Assembly (NCBI RefSeq): GCF_964204645.1
Contig: NC_134029.1
Coordinates: 1,249,001-1,313,000 of the forward strand
From: Tubulanus polymorphus
Lineage: Eukaryota > Nemertea > Palaeonemertea > Tubulaniformes > Tubulanidae
DNA length: 64,000 bases
Direction of reading: 5' to 3'
The notes under the pieces: model-generated
What the model was told of the DNA's origin: nothing
Database searches by the model: none
Seen by the model: only the letters and a program-made list of their open reading frames with translations
Shown: positions 34,901 through 46,767 of the stretch, piece after piece
Layout of the letters: the number at the start of each line of letters is the position of its first letter
How positions within the stretch are numbered: position 1 is the first letter of the stretch
Translations under genes and position numbers: made by a program

Positions 34901-35800
34901 TTTTTAGACATTCAGTAATACAGGGAAGATCGTGCAACTAAAAAGAAAGTTAGAAAAGTACAAATAACTTCTAATTGAGACCCTCTGTGGCAAGCGAGGA
35001 TGATTCAGTCTGTGGCAAGCGAGGATGATTCAACCTGTGGCAAGCGAGGATGACTCAACCTGTGGCGAGTGAGGATGCGAGTAGCGGTACTTACAGTAGC
35101 TTTCAGATATTGTCCCCCATAACGAACGCGTCCAACTCTTTTATCAAGCGGTACTTCTATCGTTAATTTATCTTTTAAATTCATCGAACCACTTTGTATA
35201 TCGTGTTTCAAAGCTAAAGCCGGACCCTGTGAATATAGAAAACATTTATCGATCCATCAACATAACAATATTCCTCACTGGACACGGATTTGAAGACTCC
35301 TACAGCACAAAATCCTGTGCAATCTCGTGATGCTATCTATCAATCATCAGGGATCAGGTCCCAGGATCAAGATCCCCCAGAAAAAAGTATCTATCTTGTT
35401 GGGACCTCCAAATTACTGAGATGACACAATTTACAATAATGTATGTACGTGGTGTAAATGCTGAATGCGGACAGATGGAGAGATGAGAAATGTTCACAGA
35501 TGAATAAACTGTCAGTCAGTATTTGATACTTACAATCGGCATCCGTAAAATGAATTGTTGTTCTAAATCGAATGCGTCATCTTTCCTCTGAACCTGAGAG
35601 GGTCCAGCTCCGATCTGATGATGAGCGGATGAGAGTTTACCGGGAGGTCGACCAACTGTACCACCTCCTTCCCTTTTACCTCCTCGACTCTTACCCCCGA
35701 ATACTCCTCCTCCTTTCTTTTTCGATCCTTGGTTTTTACTCTTGAACGGAATTTTCTTTTTTATAAATAACGGGAATTTCATGCCTTTATTTCCAGACAT
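31972..35800 (-). CDS. TAF7: TFIID subunit TAF7, 10 exons
   Basis: Exons 35534-35800, 35095-35226, 34857-34937, 34599-34704, 33930-33988, 33589-33769, 32603-32767, 32410-32519, 32273-32332, 31972-32007, all in phase, 398 aa. The TAFII55 N-terminal domain is clear: LEQQFILRMP, GSMNLKDKLTIEV, LPCITECLKTTDKKTFYKTA, DICQML, then TPPLKNVRKKRFRK, PDIEKEVKRLFRADNEAI and VKWEI. An acidic stretch (VSSSEEEDDDKDVNIMDSED) and a coiled coil (ELEMKLSELGQQLQELKEQ) follow, as in vertebrate TAF7. TAF7 binds TAF1 in the preinitiation complex and restrains its acetyltransferase activity. The 89-residue exon 1 begins with a basic, Gly-rich extension (KKKGGGVFGGKSRGG) absent from human TAF7 (349 aa). Start is ATG 35800. 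Introns 2, 4 and 6 carry minisatellites. Confidence 0.96.
32840..33487. repeat. 60-bp minisatellite in TAF7 intron 6
   Basis: About eleven copies with a period of exactly 60 bp. Each unit contains CTCAAGTC and GACTTGAG, an 8-bp inverted pair that can form a small hairpin. Because the period is a multiple of three, the array is open over 223 codons on the minus strand, but it lies inside an intron and its frame does not continue into TAF7 exon 7. Confidence 0.95.
34020..34570. repeat. 23-bp minisatellite in TAF7 intron 4
   Basis: More than twenty tandem copies of a 23-bp unit centred on the near-palindrome GTACACGGTGTAC followed by TACTGTGCAG, with a variant TGTACCCGGTAG. It fills almost the whole intron, ending about 30 bp short of the exon 4 donor at 34599, and is open in several frames as a by-product of the repeat. 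Confidence 0.95.
34985..35075. repeat. Short minisatellite beside TAF7 exon 2
   Basis: About four copies of a 25-27-bp unit (TGTGGCAAGCGAGGATGA) end about 20 bp from the donor site of TAF7 exon 2. Confidence 0.85.
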
Positions 35801-36657
35801 TTTCAATATTCATTTATTTGTATTTGTTTGGTTATTTTTGGTCAATGTTGAGATGACATTTCGACAAATCTAGTAACAAACCCTAAAGTGCGGATTTGGC
35901 TTCATAACTAAAATGCGGATTTGGTACATGAATAAAATGAGGATTCGGCATCGATTTGAAAATCACTTGCGGACAGGAGGATGCTGGGTCCCAACTGGTT
36001 ATAATCGACTATCCAGATGCTACTGACGACTTAGGATCGCGACTTTCAAGACCTCGTTGCCCAATCTGTGACGCCGGCAATCACGAGTTGCAGGCGGGGT
36101 AGTTAGTTACCTAATCGTTGGTGGTAAGCTTTTTATAATCGGATGGGCTTATACCAACGTTAGGGATGACAAGGACCAAAACACGGTTGAAAAAAGTAAC
36201 ACTTCAAAAATATACTTTCTATTCACTTCAGTCTACAATTAATGGCTTAATTCACAAACTAACACAGGTACCTTTCGAAATAATCCAATTTTATGTATGT
36301 TTCGAGTGATTAATCAACATTATTTTGAGAAATTAATTAATTTCTCCACAAATTTCGCCATTGGCCGCCATTTCTCTGTATTGCACATGTGGCATGATAA
36401 GACAAGGGGACCTACAAGGATTTATATAAAACTTCCAAGACGAAACGACAATTTTTATTTTTGATGGTTTTCCAACTTGTATTTCAAATCTTCGTGTTTT
36501 CCATAACGAATAATGAAACAATAAATTTCTGGTAAAAGAAAAATGTGTATAAGTGTTGATTTCTTCATTTTTTTAAATTTCGTCGTTTCGCTTCGTTAGT
36601 TTGTGCTGTTGTCCTGGCCTCAGTCCACAGGTGCCAGCACCTCCAGTAATTTTCAAA

Positions 36658-36816
36658 ATGGCAGCTGTTGACTGGACGGAAATTTACTCTCACTTTACGG
36701 CCGATTTGCACATGGATTAAGATCGTCAGGTGAGGTGTTATAGGTATCAGACAAACTACGAATCTGTTGTGCGTCGATTACAACAAAAATTAGACAGATA
36801 TCTTAAGAGACAATGA
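36658..36816 (+). pseudogene. Short open frame with one internal stop, possible relic of a small gene
   Basis: From a well-placed ATG (TTCAAAATGGCA) the frame reads MAAVDWTEIYSHFTADLHMD, then TAA, and then continues in the same frame with DRQVRCYRYQTNYESVVRRL and QQKLDRYLKRQ to a TGA. The composition after the stop looks coding (heptad-like, basic). Not recognised as a family. A donor-like CAG|GTGAGG at 36727-36735 means a first exon with a 20-codon uORF is an alternative reading. Confidence 0.3.
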
Positions 36817-37127
36817 AATGCCAGGCAAATTACTCGTCAGTCAAATTGGCTGACGAAGATTTCATACAAAAATGACCTTCCCATTCCTGACTGTGGTTTG
36901 TGAAAATATCCGATCGTGAAACTAAACCACAGACAGGTTACTGACTTACTGGCGGGGTTGACACCGAGTTTCCGTTGAAATCGAATGGAACTTTGATTGG
37001 CCGAATTGAACCAAAATAATTGATAGACTATTATCAAAAACAAAATAGAAATTTAAACACTTAAAGAGAAGTTTATTTCTAATCAATAGTATAATAATAG
37101 TAGAAAAGATTATTATTTGGAATGTAT

Positions 37128-39407
37128 TCAAGAACATTGCACTTGAAAAACTTTGACAGCTTTGTTTTCAGGATTTCTTACAGAGAATGGAAAATGACCA
37201 TCAAAACCATGACAGGCAGCACCTAAAATATCAATGAAACATTTTTATCACGCATTGAATTGAGAAAATCATGATACGATTCTCAATGTCTTCTAATGAA
37301 ATTACCGAAGTTTCCATTTATATCAGTAACAATTAAAGCACCACTAAATGATGGATACTTTTTAATAATAGGAAGAATTGCCATTCGCCCAGCTTCACTT
37401 GGAGTGTATCCTTGCTTTAGATATTCAACAGCCCTGAAACTGAAAACGACAGAAATTCATCCATCAAATCAAGGACTTTACGAGATTCATAAATACTGGC
37501 GCTACAAAAATACCTGGGAAGAAAACGCATCATGAGATCTCCATCACCAGTAGCTGCAGCTCCTCCAGCATCAGAATCCACATACACCCCTGCACCAGCA
37601 ATCGGTGAATCACCAACACGACTACAAACATCGATACAACAATTAAACACAGTAGACGCCGCTTGCCACCGAGCTGACTGCTATCGGATTATCTCCTGAC
37701 AAAATGTTTGAAATCTTCTTACTCCAGCACCCAGCAACAAAATCAAATCAGATGCAAGCACCACAGTCTACCGCATGTACAAATAAATATCACCTTGCAA
37801 TAGAATAAGTATCGGCAAGTTTTTAACTTAAGAGCCACTGTTGAGAAAAGTCGTACTGTCTACAATTCCTTACATTACTGTTAGATCGGGTAAATTTGTG
37901 CAACAATAAAATGAAACATACCCGGGTATTTTATGAATAGCACCGTTAGTTGAAGTACCGCCTGCTATTCTCTGTTTATCATCTATAACAATCATTCCTA
38001 TTGTATCGTGGTGACGTTCATCGGTGTGTTTATTATAACGAAGTGATTGTTCGAATTGTGCTGTACTAGGAGAGTACGGACCACATGACTTCAAAGGATC
38101 CGGCCTCACATTCTACAATATAAATCAACATTGTATTCATTATTGATTAAATGAATTTCAATTCTATGATTTCAGTTATCGGATGAAACTCACATGCCAG
38201 AAATTCGGTTGGCAATTTGAAGACTTCCATTTTTTCCATAAGGAAATAGATTCAGCAGTGCGTAAATCAGTTTCTTTAAAGCCTAATGAGATTGAGAATT
38301 GTGTCGCTAAAAAGATTAATAAAAACGATTCAGTCTCAGTCACAAATTGATAAGACTCAATTTCAAACCCGACTGTTTAGTTACAGTATAAGGCCCAGTT
38401 GCTCAGAGTTAACCAGTTGATAGTCAACATAATTAAAATTGATAGTTCATCGTTACTTTCGCATTCATCTGCCGATCATCTCAGAGCAACTGGTCCCTGG
38501 ATGCATAATTTGATACTGAATGAAATGAAAACAGGTATCAATCTGCAGCTCCAACCAATCCACTTCAGTGTGAAATGTGGACGATCAGTTTCTGAAAGTG
38601 TGCTGATAAAATGAGCTGCACATTGAGACTATGATGTATTCCGATAGTCAGTCCAGTTGATGAGGACTAACATGATACCGTACGTACCTGATTCGCCAAC
38701 AAGTAAAGTATGTTTAGTGTGTTTCATCACGGAACGAGCTACGGATATTGCTTGTTTTATTCTTCTCAGATCTCCAACTCCTCCGACATCATGAGTTTCA
38801 CTACAAAAAACATTCAAAATCATTAAGCAAAAAATTAACCATTTCTACAAATTCTAGTGTCAAAATTTTCATATTTTGGGTCCTCTGCTTCTAAATTTGC
38901 GGATTCTTTGTTCATGTAATTCTATCATTAGAAAAGTAACTTCAGATGATAATTGATGAAACAACCCACCCATCCATGATTACAGCATCTAGCGTTGTTT
39001 CTCCGCGTTCGTCGGGACTACCACCGAACCCTACTGATCCATCGCACTGTAAAATCTCACATACCGAACAACCGATCTCTACCGCATCCAGGTAATTACC
39101 AGACGATGATATCACGTTATTCCAAGCTGAAACAATCATCGTCATTTTCGTTTCGTTATAAACAACAATACAGCTTCATTTAATTGCATTGATCGAACTT
39201 ATACAATTATACTTCCGGGTTTGGAAAAACAACCGATTAGTGAAAGAAAGACTATGGTTTTCTTATTTCATACGAACCGGCTTGAGTCGAGTTAGTAAAT
39301 GCCCACGTATTTATCACTAGAGGTAATCTGTGGGAAGTTTCAGAACTCAGTGAAGTCGAGAATATGACCAATAAAATCAAAATTCGAAAATCATTGGGCG
39401 CCGCCAT
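37128..39407 (-). CDS. AGA: N4-(beta-N-acetylglucosaminyl)-L-asparaginase (aspartylglucosaminidase), 8 exons
   Basis: Exons 39278-39407, 38970-39126, 38688-38800, 38194-38306, 37922-38112, 37514-37621, 37306-37433, 37128-37222; phases close to give 344 aa (human 346). This lysosomal Ntn-hydrolase cleaves the GlcNAc-Asn bond in the last steps of N-glycoprotein breakdown. Signal peptide: [20 protein letters not shown]. The precursor is autocleaved at D207|T208 (HHDTIGM), making T208 the N-terminal nucleophile of the beta chain. T226 (STNG), R236 and D239 (GRVGDSP) and T259-G260 (AATGDGD) match the human active-site residues with a constant +2 offset. The alpha chain contains [31 protein letters not shown] and [19 protein letters not shown]-terminal Cys residues match the human disulfides (AACHGF, VQCS). 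All catalytic residues are intact. Confidence 0.97.
38391..38505. mobile_element. Short MITE-like element with GGCCCAGTTGCTC termini
   Basis: Terminal inverted repeats GGCCCAGTTGCTCAGAG and CTCAGAGCAACTGGTCCC bound about 115 bp with no coding capacity, in AGA intron 3. A related end (GGGCCAATTGCTCAAAGG) occurs near 47238. Confidence 0.65.
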
Positions 39408-40966
39408 ATTGTTTACACGTGTTGCGTCAAAACATGTTGTCTATTGTCTAAATGTGAGAGAGCATTCATCAAGATAATACACTTTAGAGCTAAAATAAAT
39501 ACATGATAATCTATGGTTATTACAATTTACTGAAATTCAATTTTGAACTTAAAATCATAAATGTCAATGTAAATTCAGAGAACTTTATTGAGAATGTTTT
39601 CCCAGGCTTTTTAGCTAGAGTATGACAATAATTAGATTAGTGGAAAAGGGGCACCTTTCTCAAATTTCTTTGGGATATCGCCTCAGGACCCCTGTTACTA
39701 GCACTGATTAAAACAAACAACAAAGAACAAGCTTTGAATCAGTAGAGTGCCGCAGGGCGTTATGGCATACACGTGTTCGAATTCTTATAGTGTGTTTTTA
39801 AAAACTGGGTCATGTCAGTAGTGTGGAAACAGAAATGTCTATGGTTGAAATATCGGCGTGAAGTTTTTGAAGCGGGAATGCGATGTCTACGCGGGCCAGG
39901 TTGCGGAAAACTTAATTAGAAATCTCATCCATCGGGTTATAATCTCCTCGCCGCGAAAACAGTGGTTTTTGCTCCCAATCCTCACACGTAGACTTTTTAT
40001 TGAAATCGACGATTACGTCACCAGTCAACAGAGCAAAAAAAAACAATCAGCTAAACTAATTAAATTTAACTTATAAATAATATATTTTCTAAAATGTCAA
40101 TATTTACTACAGTCATCCTAAAAACTATATTTACAATAATTTATCAAACAACAAACACCGGACAATCATTTGATCGGAATATTTTCACATACAAAGAAAA
40201 TGCAACAATTATAATCAACATAATTATTCCACAACTCGGAAAGATTTGTGGAAGAACGACATAAAACTATGGGAAGAATAGATTAATGAATACCTTTTCA
40301 TTTAAAGCCAACTGTATCACATATACGATATATTTGATTATCAATACTTGTGCGAGTAAAACTATAACTCAAAACTTAACCAGCTCTCAAATAGACTACC
40401 AGGGTTTCACTTAACCCTAAATGGTCCCTTAATCGAAAATCTGGGGCCAACGTTCACAAAAACGTTTTTTAACACTTAAATAGATTTGATTTCTGCATTT
40501 TTCAGCTTATCTTTTCTCGAGTCAACTGATTTTTTACTGGATTGAATACAAACAATTCCTGAGCAACTAGATACGACAAATACCAATGAATGATTCATTA
40601 GATTCAGTCGAAAATGTTCAAATGAATAGATTCTAAATTACCTACTGGTAATTCTATGTTTAATATACATGTATAACGCAGCAGGATATCGAAACAATAA
40701 ATCACTTAATTTATCAATAAACCATTGATCGTCATCATACAATTATTGTAAGCCAAACATTCTGCTTTAATCAATATAATACATGAATATATATAAACGT
40801 CTTTGTCATATAAATATTTTGATTGGCTTTGATTGATTGATTGATTGATTGACTGATTGATGATTAGAGAAAAAAAATGTTATTCCATACAGAATAGTAA
40901 ATATATGTACAAAAATACCTCACTACATCGTAACTGAGTATTGAATGATCAGTTAGTGATTACACA

Positions 40967-41122
40967 GGGGATCATTCATTCATTACGTACGCATAAAATT
41001 TGAATTTTTCAACCCCCCTCCCCCTCTGTACGCAAAATCGGCCATTTTTTCATATACATTAAGCATTACAGTACGCACTGACCCCTCCCCCTCCCCTAAT
41101 GCGTACGTAATAAATGAATGAT
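40967..41122. mobile_element. MITE-like element, ACGTACGCA family, copy 1
   Basis: About 155 bp with long terminal inverted repeats: ATCATTCATTCATTACGTAC at the left and GTACGTAATAAATGAATGAT at the right. A second copy is at 59348-59507. No transposase is present. Confidence 0.8.
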
Positions 41123-41185
41123 TTTTAGGTAAAATCCCAGCAGAAGTTCAATTTGAGTCGATGGTCATGTCTAGAGGGAATGTAG

Positions 41186-41650
41186 GTAATAATCCCCCAG
41201 GTAAATATCCCACAAGGTAAAATCTCCCCTAGTTTAAATCCCCGCAATTTCAGTTTTCAATCAAACTTACGTATAAAACCTAAATGAAAATAGATAATAC
41301 TTTTTACACTAATATCTAAATATGAACATAGATATTTTAATATTACTTAGAAATATATTTCTTTATAGAAATTTACAGAACTATGATAAGGTGATTTTTG
41401 ATGCATGTAGCTTATAGTTAATAGTCACAGAATAATGTCATGTATGCACATAGCCTAAAGTCAAAGATTATCCGAGGTGAATATTGTGATTAAAAAACAC
41501 CATTGAAAATTGGAAATATTTGAAATCTATCACAGTTTTTCAACATAAGAATATTGGAAGTATTTTGTTTAATTTTGGTGTGAAATCAAATTTAGGGAGA
41601 TTTTTACCTTGGGGGGATGTTTACCGGGGGGGGGGGGGGATATCTCTTAC
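41186..41650. mobile_element. Element with GGTAAA..CCCC inverted termini
   Basis: The left end (GGTAAATATCCCACAAGG, TAAAATCTCCCCTAG) is the approximate reverse complement of the right end (AGGGAGATTTTTACCTTGG, GGGATGTTTACC), enclosing about 350 bp of AT-rich DNA. A run of about 14 G lies at the right end. Non-coding. Confidence 0.5.
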
Positions 41651-41924
41651 TGTCTAGAGGGTGGGTTCAGCCAAGTAGATTAGGACGCAGTTCACAGTTA
41701 TTAATTGACGCTAAGGATTAAGATTTTGAAAGTAAACTAATTTTTACCTAGAGAATGGAACTGGTTCCAGGGTTTCATAGGAACTGCCAAATCTGAAAAA
41801 GTCTGCATTTTCGAAGCACAATTGTTTAAAGGGCAATATCTTGTCATTAAACAGCAGCTAAAAGGGTCCAGTTTTCAAGCCACCATAAAATTAAGGCAAG
41901 GGACACCTTGCAAGGCTTGCAGGC

Positions 41925-42243
41925 ACTGGGGTCACCCTGCAGAGACTGCAGGGGTTACTCACTAGAGACTAGGGACACACCCAGCAGAGACTGGGGTCAC
42001 CCTGCAGGGATCGGGGACACCCAGCAGAGACAGCGGACACCCAGCAGAGACTGGGGTCACCCTGCAGGGATCGGGGACACCCAGCAGAGACTGGGGTCAC
42101 CCTGCAGGGATCGGGGACACCCAGCAGAGACAGCGGACACCCAGCAGAGACAGCGGACACCCAGCAGAGACTGGGGTCACTCTGCAGGGATCGGGGACAC
42201 CCAGCAGAGACAGCGGACACCCAGCAGAGACAGCGGACACCCT
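41925..42243. repeat. Compound minisatellite beside the NIPA gene
   Basis: Interleaved 38-40-bp and 20-bp units (GACACCCAGCAGAGAC with GGGGTCACCCTGCAGGGATC) end about 55 bp downstream of the NIPA stop codon, probably in its 3' UTR. Both strands stay open, which creates spurious 83- and 118-codon frames. Confidence 0.9.
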
Positions 42244-42297
42244 AAATTGATACCCACAAGTTGAAATTCATTTATTCACCAGTTGTTGAAATGCTTT

Positions 42298-45200
42298 TCA
42301 ATGATTTGAATACGTGCGAAATACTGATTCTCGTGATTGACTATCGTGCAGTAATACTGTATCTGAGACTTGAAGACTAGAATCATCATCATCATCATCA
42401 TTGAAATAATCGCGGAACTCTCGCTGCTCTGGAGCGCCCCCTACAGTCATGGCAGCATCTTTACGAACTGTCGGTAGATTCCTCCACGTTATATTCATAT
42501 CTTTAAACGCTTGTAGCAGAAATATCCCGGCGATGATCGTGAAAAAACCACTCAAATTACCGACGATATCTAAAATGCTGAGGCGTCCCCATTCTTTAAA
42601 CAAAATGGCCGACGCTAGCATTACGAATACGTTGAATATAACGTATAAAATCGGAGTTACGACCGAAGTGTTGAAAATATCGAGAGCTTTGTTGAGATAG
42701 TTCATCTGAACCGTTATACAGAATACGACCTGCAGTAGAATGAGCCAGGTTAACCAGTTTGTAAACTGCTGATTGCCATGTACTGTTTGCATTATGGCGA
42801 CTCCTAATCCCTTACACGCCATCACCGATAGAGATCCGATCGAACCCGATATCGTCAGATAGATCAGAGGATTCGTCTGCCCGAATTTGGGCGCGAGCCA
42901 AAAAATCAGCAGGACGTTTCCAAATACGATCGCGATCGCGTAAACTATAAATGCTGAAACAAGATTTAGATATGAAATTAGAAACAGATCACAAAAACTG
43001 TGGCAGAATTATCCAGCTTTTGTCCATTTCAAGTTTGCATGAGAGGACGTCTACCCCATCCATTCAAAGAAGACTTTTGGCAAACCTTCAATACAATGTA
43101 AAATGGATTAAAGTGGATTAAAAACAGACATTATAGTTCATCTGCCCGTCTGTGCTGGTCCTATTAAGAACTTTATGAGGTCTTTCTGTATGTACCACTA
43201 ATACTGACCGAGCTAGGCCACTCAATGTCCTCTAAAGCAAAGTTGAAATAGACATTATAATTGAAAGTATATTTCACACGGTAGACTCTGTTTACCCTGC
43301 AGTGGATTGCCTCGAATTATCACGAGCCCCGTCTGATAATATATCACAAATTGTCCTGCTTGTGCTTAAAACTCACCGATATCTTTCATTTTTTCGGCTA
43401 ACTCATACATGCTGTTGATTTCGGGTTCTTTAGGAGCATGTATGACGACGACAGTTGATCCCAGTATACAAACAGCGCAACCGACTTTACCCAATAAATT
43501 CAATCGTTCGTTGAGAAAATACGACGATAAAATGGCGCTGAAAAAAATAAACAACATTTCAACATCAGTCGTTGGAATGACAGGAAGAGAGATGAGATTT
43601 CCATTCGTAACTCGCGCTTACCTGACGAGAACGCTGAGAGCTCCGAGAGTTGTGACTAAAGTCGCCGGAGCGAACGCGAATGCGGCGAAATTAAACCCTT
43701 CACCGGCTCCCACTGAAATAATAAACACGAACATCGATCCAATCAGCACCGTGACAACAGACTCACCTTTACTCGTTAGCAGTCAAAAAACTGATCAATT
43801 CTTACATGCATTTTACTATCATTTATTATATCATTGGAAAAACTTTCTTTTTCCCTGATTGTCAATAATGTAATCAGTCAACTCAACTCTGCTGATTAGA
43901 GCAGAGTTTAATGCGTTGAAATTCAACTCACTCAGTAATAGGCCAGCCCACCACATCCATTCTTTCAAGTATCCATGGCCCCCAGCACCTGAAATATATC
44001 AATATCGTTCTAAATGATAATCGAATAAGTGCATTTTATCAGCACAAAAACGAATCTAGAATTCATAGAACAAGTTTGAATGTCTGTCTGAAAGGTGGTT
44101 TCAAATCACCAGTCAAACACGCCTTAATAAATTCATCATCGTTGTGACCCTGGTTCCCACAGTTAGATGAATTCAAAATTCCCAAGTTTTTCCCAAGTAT
44201 TTCATGGGTGAATTTTCAATTTTCCCAAATGGAAATGAACACATATCGTCATTCAACAGTCAACATTTTAGCGGTGATTGGTTTATCGATTTTTATGTTG
44301 ATGAAAATAGAGATGGCTTCGGTAATGTGAATATTCGATAATGATTTAAAAGCAGGTACCTGCTCTTGATCCATGTTTGGCTAAACGAAGTAAACCTTTC
44401 TTCTTCAATATAAAACTGGATCCTATGAATATCGTTGATAAAACTGCTAAGAAGAGACCGATGTAGAAATGTCTTTGGGCATCAGGATTGTCAAATTCCA
44501 TATCAATAGTTGAATTATCAGATGATGATGAATTCGTGGAATTTTCACTAGGTTCAACCTGAATCATAGTAAACAATTCATAGTTAGTTTCTTGTAACAA
44601 TTTTTGATTCTTTATAAGTAAGAACAGGGCTGGATTCATGGAGACAGTTTGCTGAAAAGGGCAGATTGTTTAAAAAGGCAGAAATCCACGTTGGGTGAGT
44701 TCCGCCGAGAGGAAACCAAAATGGCGGTCTGAAAATTTAGCCGGGAAGGGGACAGGGGAGCAGTTGCCCCATAAATTTTGGAAAGTGTCCTTTTTGCAAA
44801 TATAATTGTTATATCCTACAGAACTGCCCTTTTTCGGGTTTCTCTGCCCTACCCCTCTATAATTCAAATGCTAGGTATGGTCCTGTTCAGTGACAATAAA
44901 GAGTCACTAACTAAAATTGTCCAAAAAAAATTGCCATTGTTTGGGTGCAACTTGTGTATGAGGTGAAGTGACTAATAAAAAATATAATATTTGCCAAGGA
45001 GTGAATATTGACTTAACGAAGGTTAATATTTACTTTTCATTTACACAATGAGCAAAGAATAAATACCAGGTTCTCTTCTAACATAGATTTTACCCTATGC
45101 ATATATTAATGTAAACCAAACATTCTGCTAAGTGACCTATTCCTATTTTTCATTTCAATGTTATGACGTTTTTAACTTTTTACTGCAACTCGAACAACTG

Positions 45201-45686
45201 ATTTCTAGGAGAAATGAAACCAATTTTTCCTCTAAAAATTCAACTTCTCTGTAGAATAACTTGACTAAAATCCGATTACTTAAATAGAAAACATTACGAA
45301 AAATTGATTGCATTTTTTTACTCTAAAACCTGCATTTTCAATACAAGAATACGTCAATCCAGCTATTTAGAGATAAATGACTTTAACACAGAAGATCTGA
45401 ACAGCAGCTTGTTGCAGGATTACAGGAGAATCAGCAGATTTTATAGAATCTAAACAATTAATGATGATTCAACAGGTTTTCTATTCATTTCTCCTGTAAC
45501 TGAATTACAACCAGTAGGTAGAATTACCACCACATTTTACTGACGCCAGAGAAGTCAAAATATTGAACACGAACTAGAATCTAACTTAAATTGGCAACTG
45601 TGGAACTGGATTCATTACTTAGAACTTAAGTTAAGGTTATCAAAGTTTACCTTTGTTGGTGAATAAATTGTTGTAGTCGCTGCCAT
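42298..45686 (-). CDS. NIPA2: NIPA-type magnesium transporter (NIPA2-like), 6 exons
   Basis: Exons 45651-45686, 44360-44651, 43932-43988, 43622-43712, 43377-43537, 42298-42953, in phase throughout, 430 aa. Members of this family have about nine membrane helices and carry Mg2+ across plasma or endosomal membranes. Diagnostic strings: [92 protein letters not shown], and [16 protein letters not shown] followed by SAILFKEWG and [17 protein letters not shown]. The last block is closer to NIPA2 than to NIPA1. The N-terminus is longer than human NIPA2 (360 aa) and carries a Ser/Asn-rich segment with N-glycosylation sequons before TM1. The 36-nt first exon ([12 protein letters not shown]) is supported by phase and a donor only; initiation at the Met in exon 2 (MNPALFLL) is an alternative. 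Confidence 0.93.
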
Positions 45687-46599
45687 AATTAAGGATGATG
45701 TTTTTCGAAATAAAATCCCAGAAGTTGTCGCGGTCATATTTTTGCAAATTTGAAGAGTCAAGAAAATGACACAGTGCACATTTGTAAATCAGTTAGAAAC
45801 CGTGAAACTCAAACTGTTCTTTTAGGATTAAATTTCTAATCCGCATTCCAATAATTTCCAGTATTACGAATGAACTTGAAGAGATGAGAAAGTTTAAGAC
45901 ACGACGATAGTCCAATCAAAAATCTTAAAATCTAGTAATCAATCGTAATGAGTACAAGTGTAGTTCTAATATATCCCAGCTGCACACTACCAGCACGCCG
46001 GTGACAATAACTGATATGCGAGTGGCTAAGCAACAATCATCGGATACCCACAGAATGTGAAAGCTACCGGTAATGACATCTATTATAGCAGAAAAGCGAC
46101 ACTCTGACGCGGAGATTAGATTTACCCGGTTTATACATATGTACATTATTACAGAAATTGTCATTCGATTTTTACTTCATCTTTTGAGGACTTAAAAAAG
46201 CAATGAGTACCTTAATGGACAGAATTTATTGTATTCTTCGTGTTGAATAAATATATCGATGATTTCATAAAATAGATTATTCGTTCAGGGCTGTACATAG
46301 TGGGGCAGTGAAAAGTGCCAATATTATTTCTATATTCAATTGAAATTTAATGTAGAACCCTTCACAAGGGACCGACAAGGGACCGCATTTTGTTATTGGC
46401 TTAAGAGAGTTTTTGTTAGGACCTAGAATTGGTATCTCTAAAGATGGTATAAAAGTCCCTTGATGATTATGTACATACTAATCAATCTAATCATCGAGTA
46501 TGAAATTAACCAAACTACTAATAATCAGATCTATGTTTACTAATTTACTAATCAACGAGTTCAATTAACCTAACAAGAAAGGGAGTTTCTATCTTCTTC

Positions 46600-46603
46600 A
46601 TTA

Positions 46604-46689
<86 letters not shown>

Positions 46690-46691
46690 GG

Positions 46692-46767
<76 letters not shown>
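46600..46767. repeat. (GAT)n trinucleotide microsatellite
   Basis: About 55 trinucleotide units of GAT, interrupted once by a GGT run at about 46676-46692. Open on the minus strand as poly-Ile/Thr, which is not a gene. Confidence 0.98.

Larger units (their letters stand above)
39408..41900. other. Intergenic stretch between AGA and the NIPA gene
   Basis: No supported gene. Holds a TTGA-type microsatellite at 40818-40862 and two MITE-like elements (listed separately). The 72-codon plus-strand frame at 39858-40076 shows no recognisable features. Confidence 0.55.

Noticed and set aside
41908-42264. 118- and 83-codon frames on opposite strands
   Set aside because: Created by the compound minisatellite downstream of NIPA.
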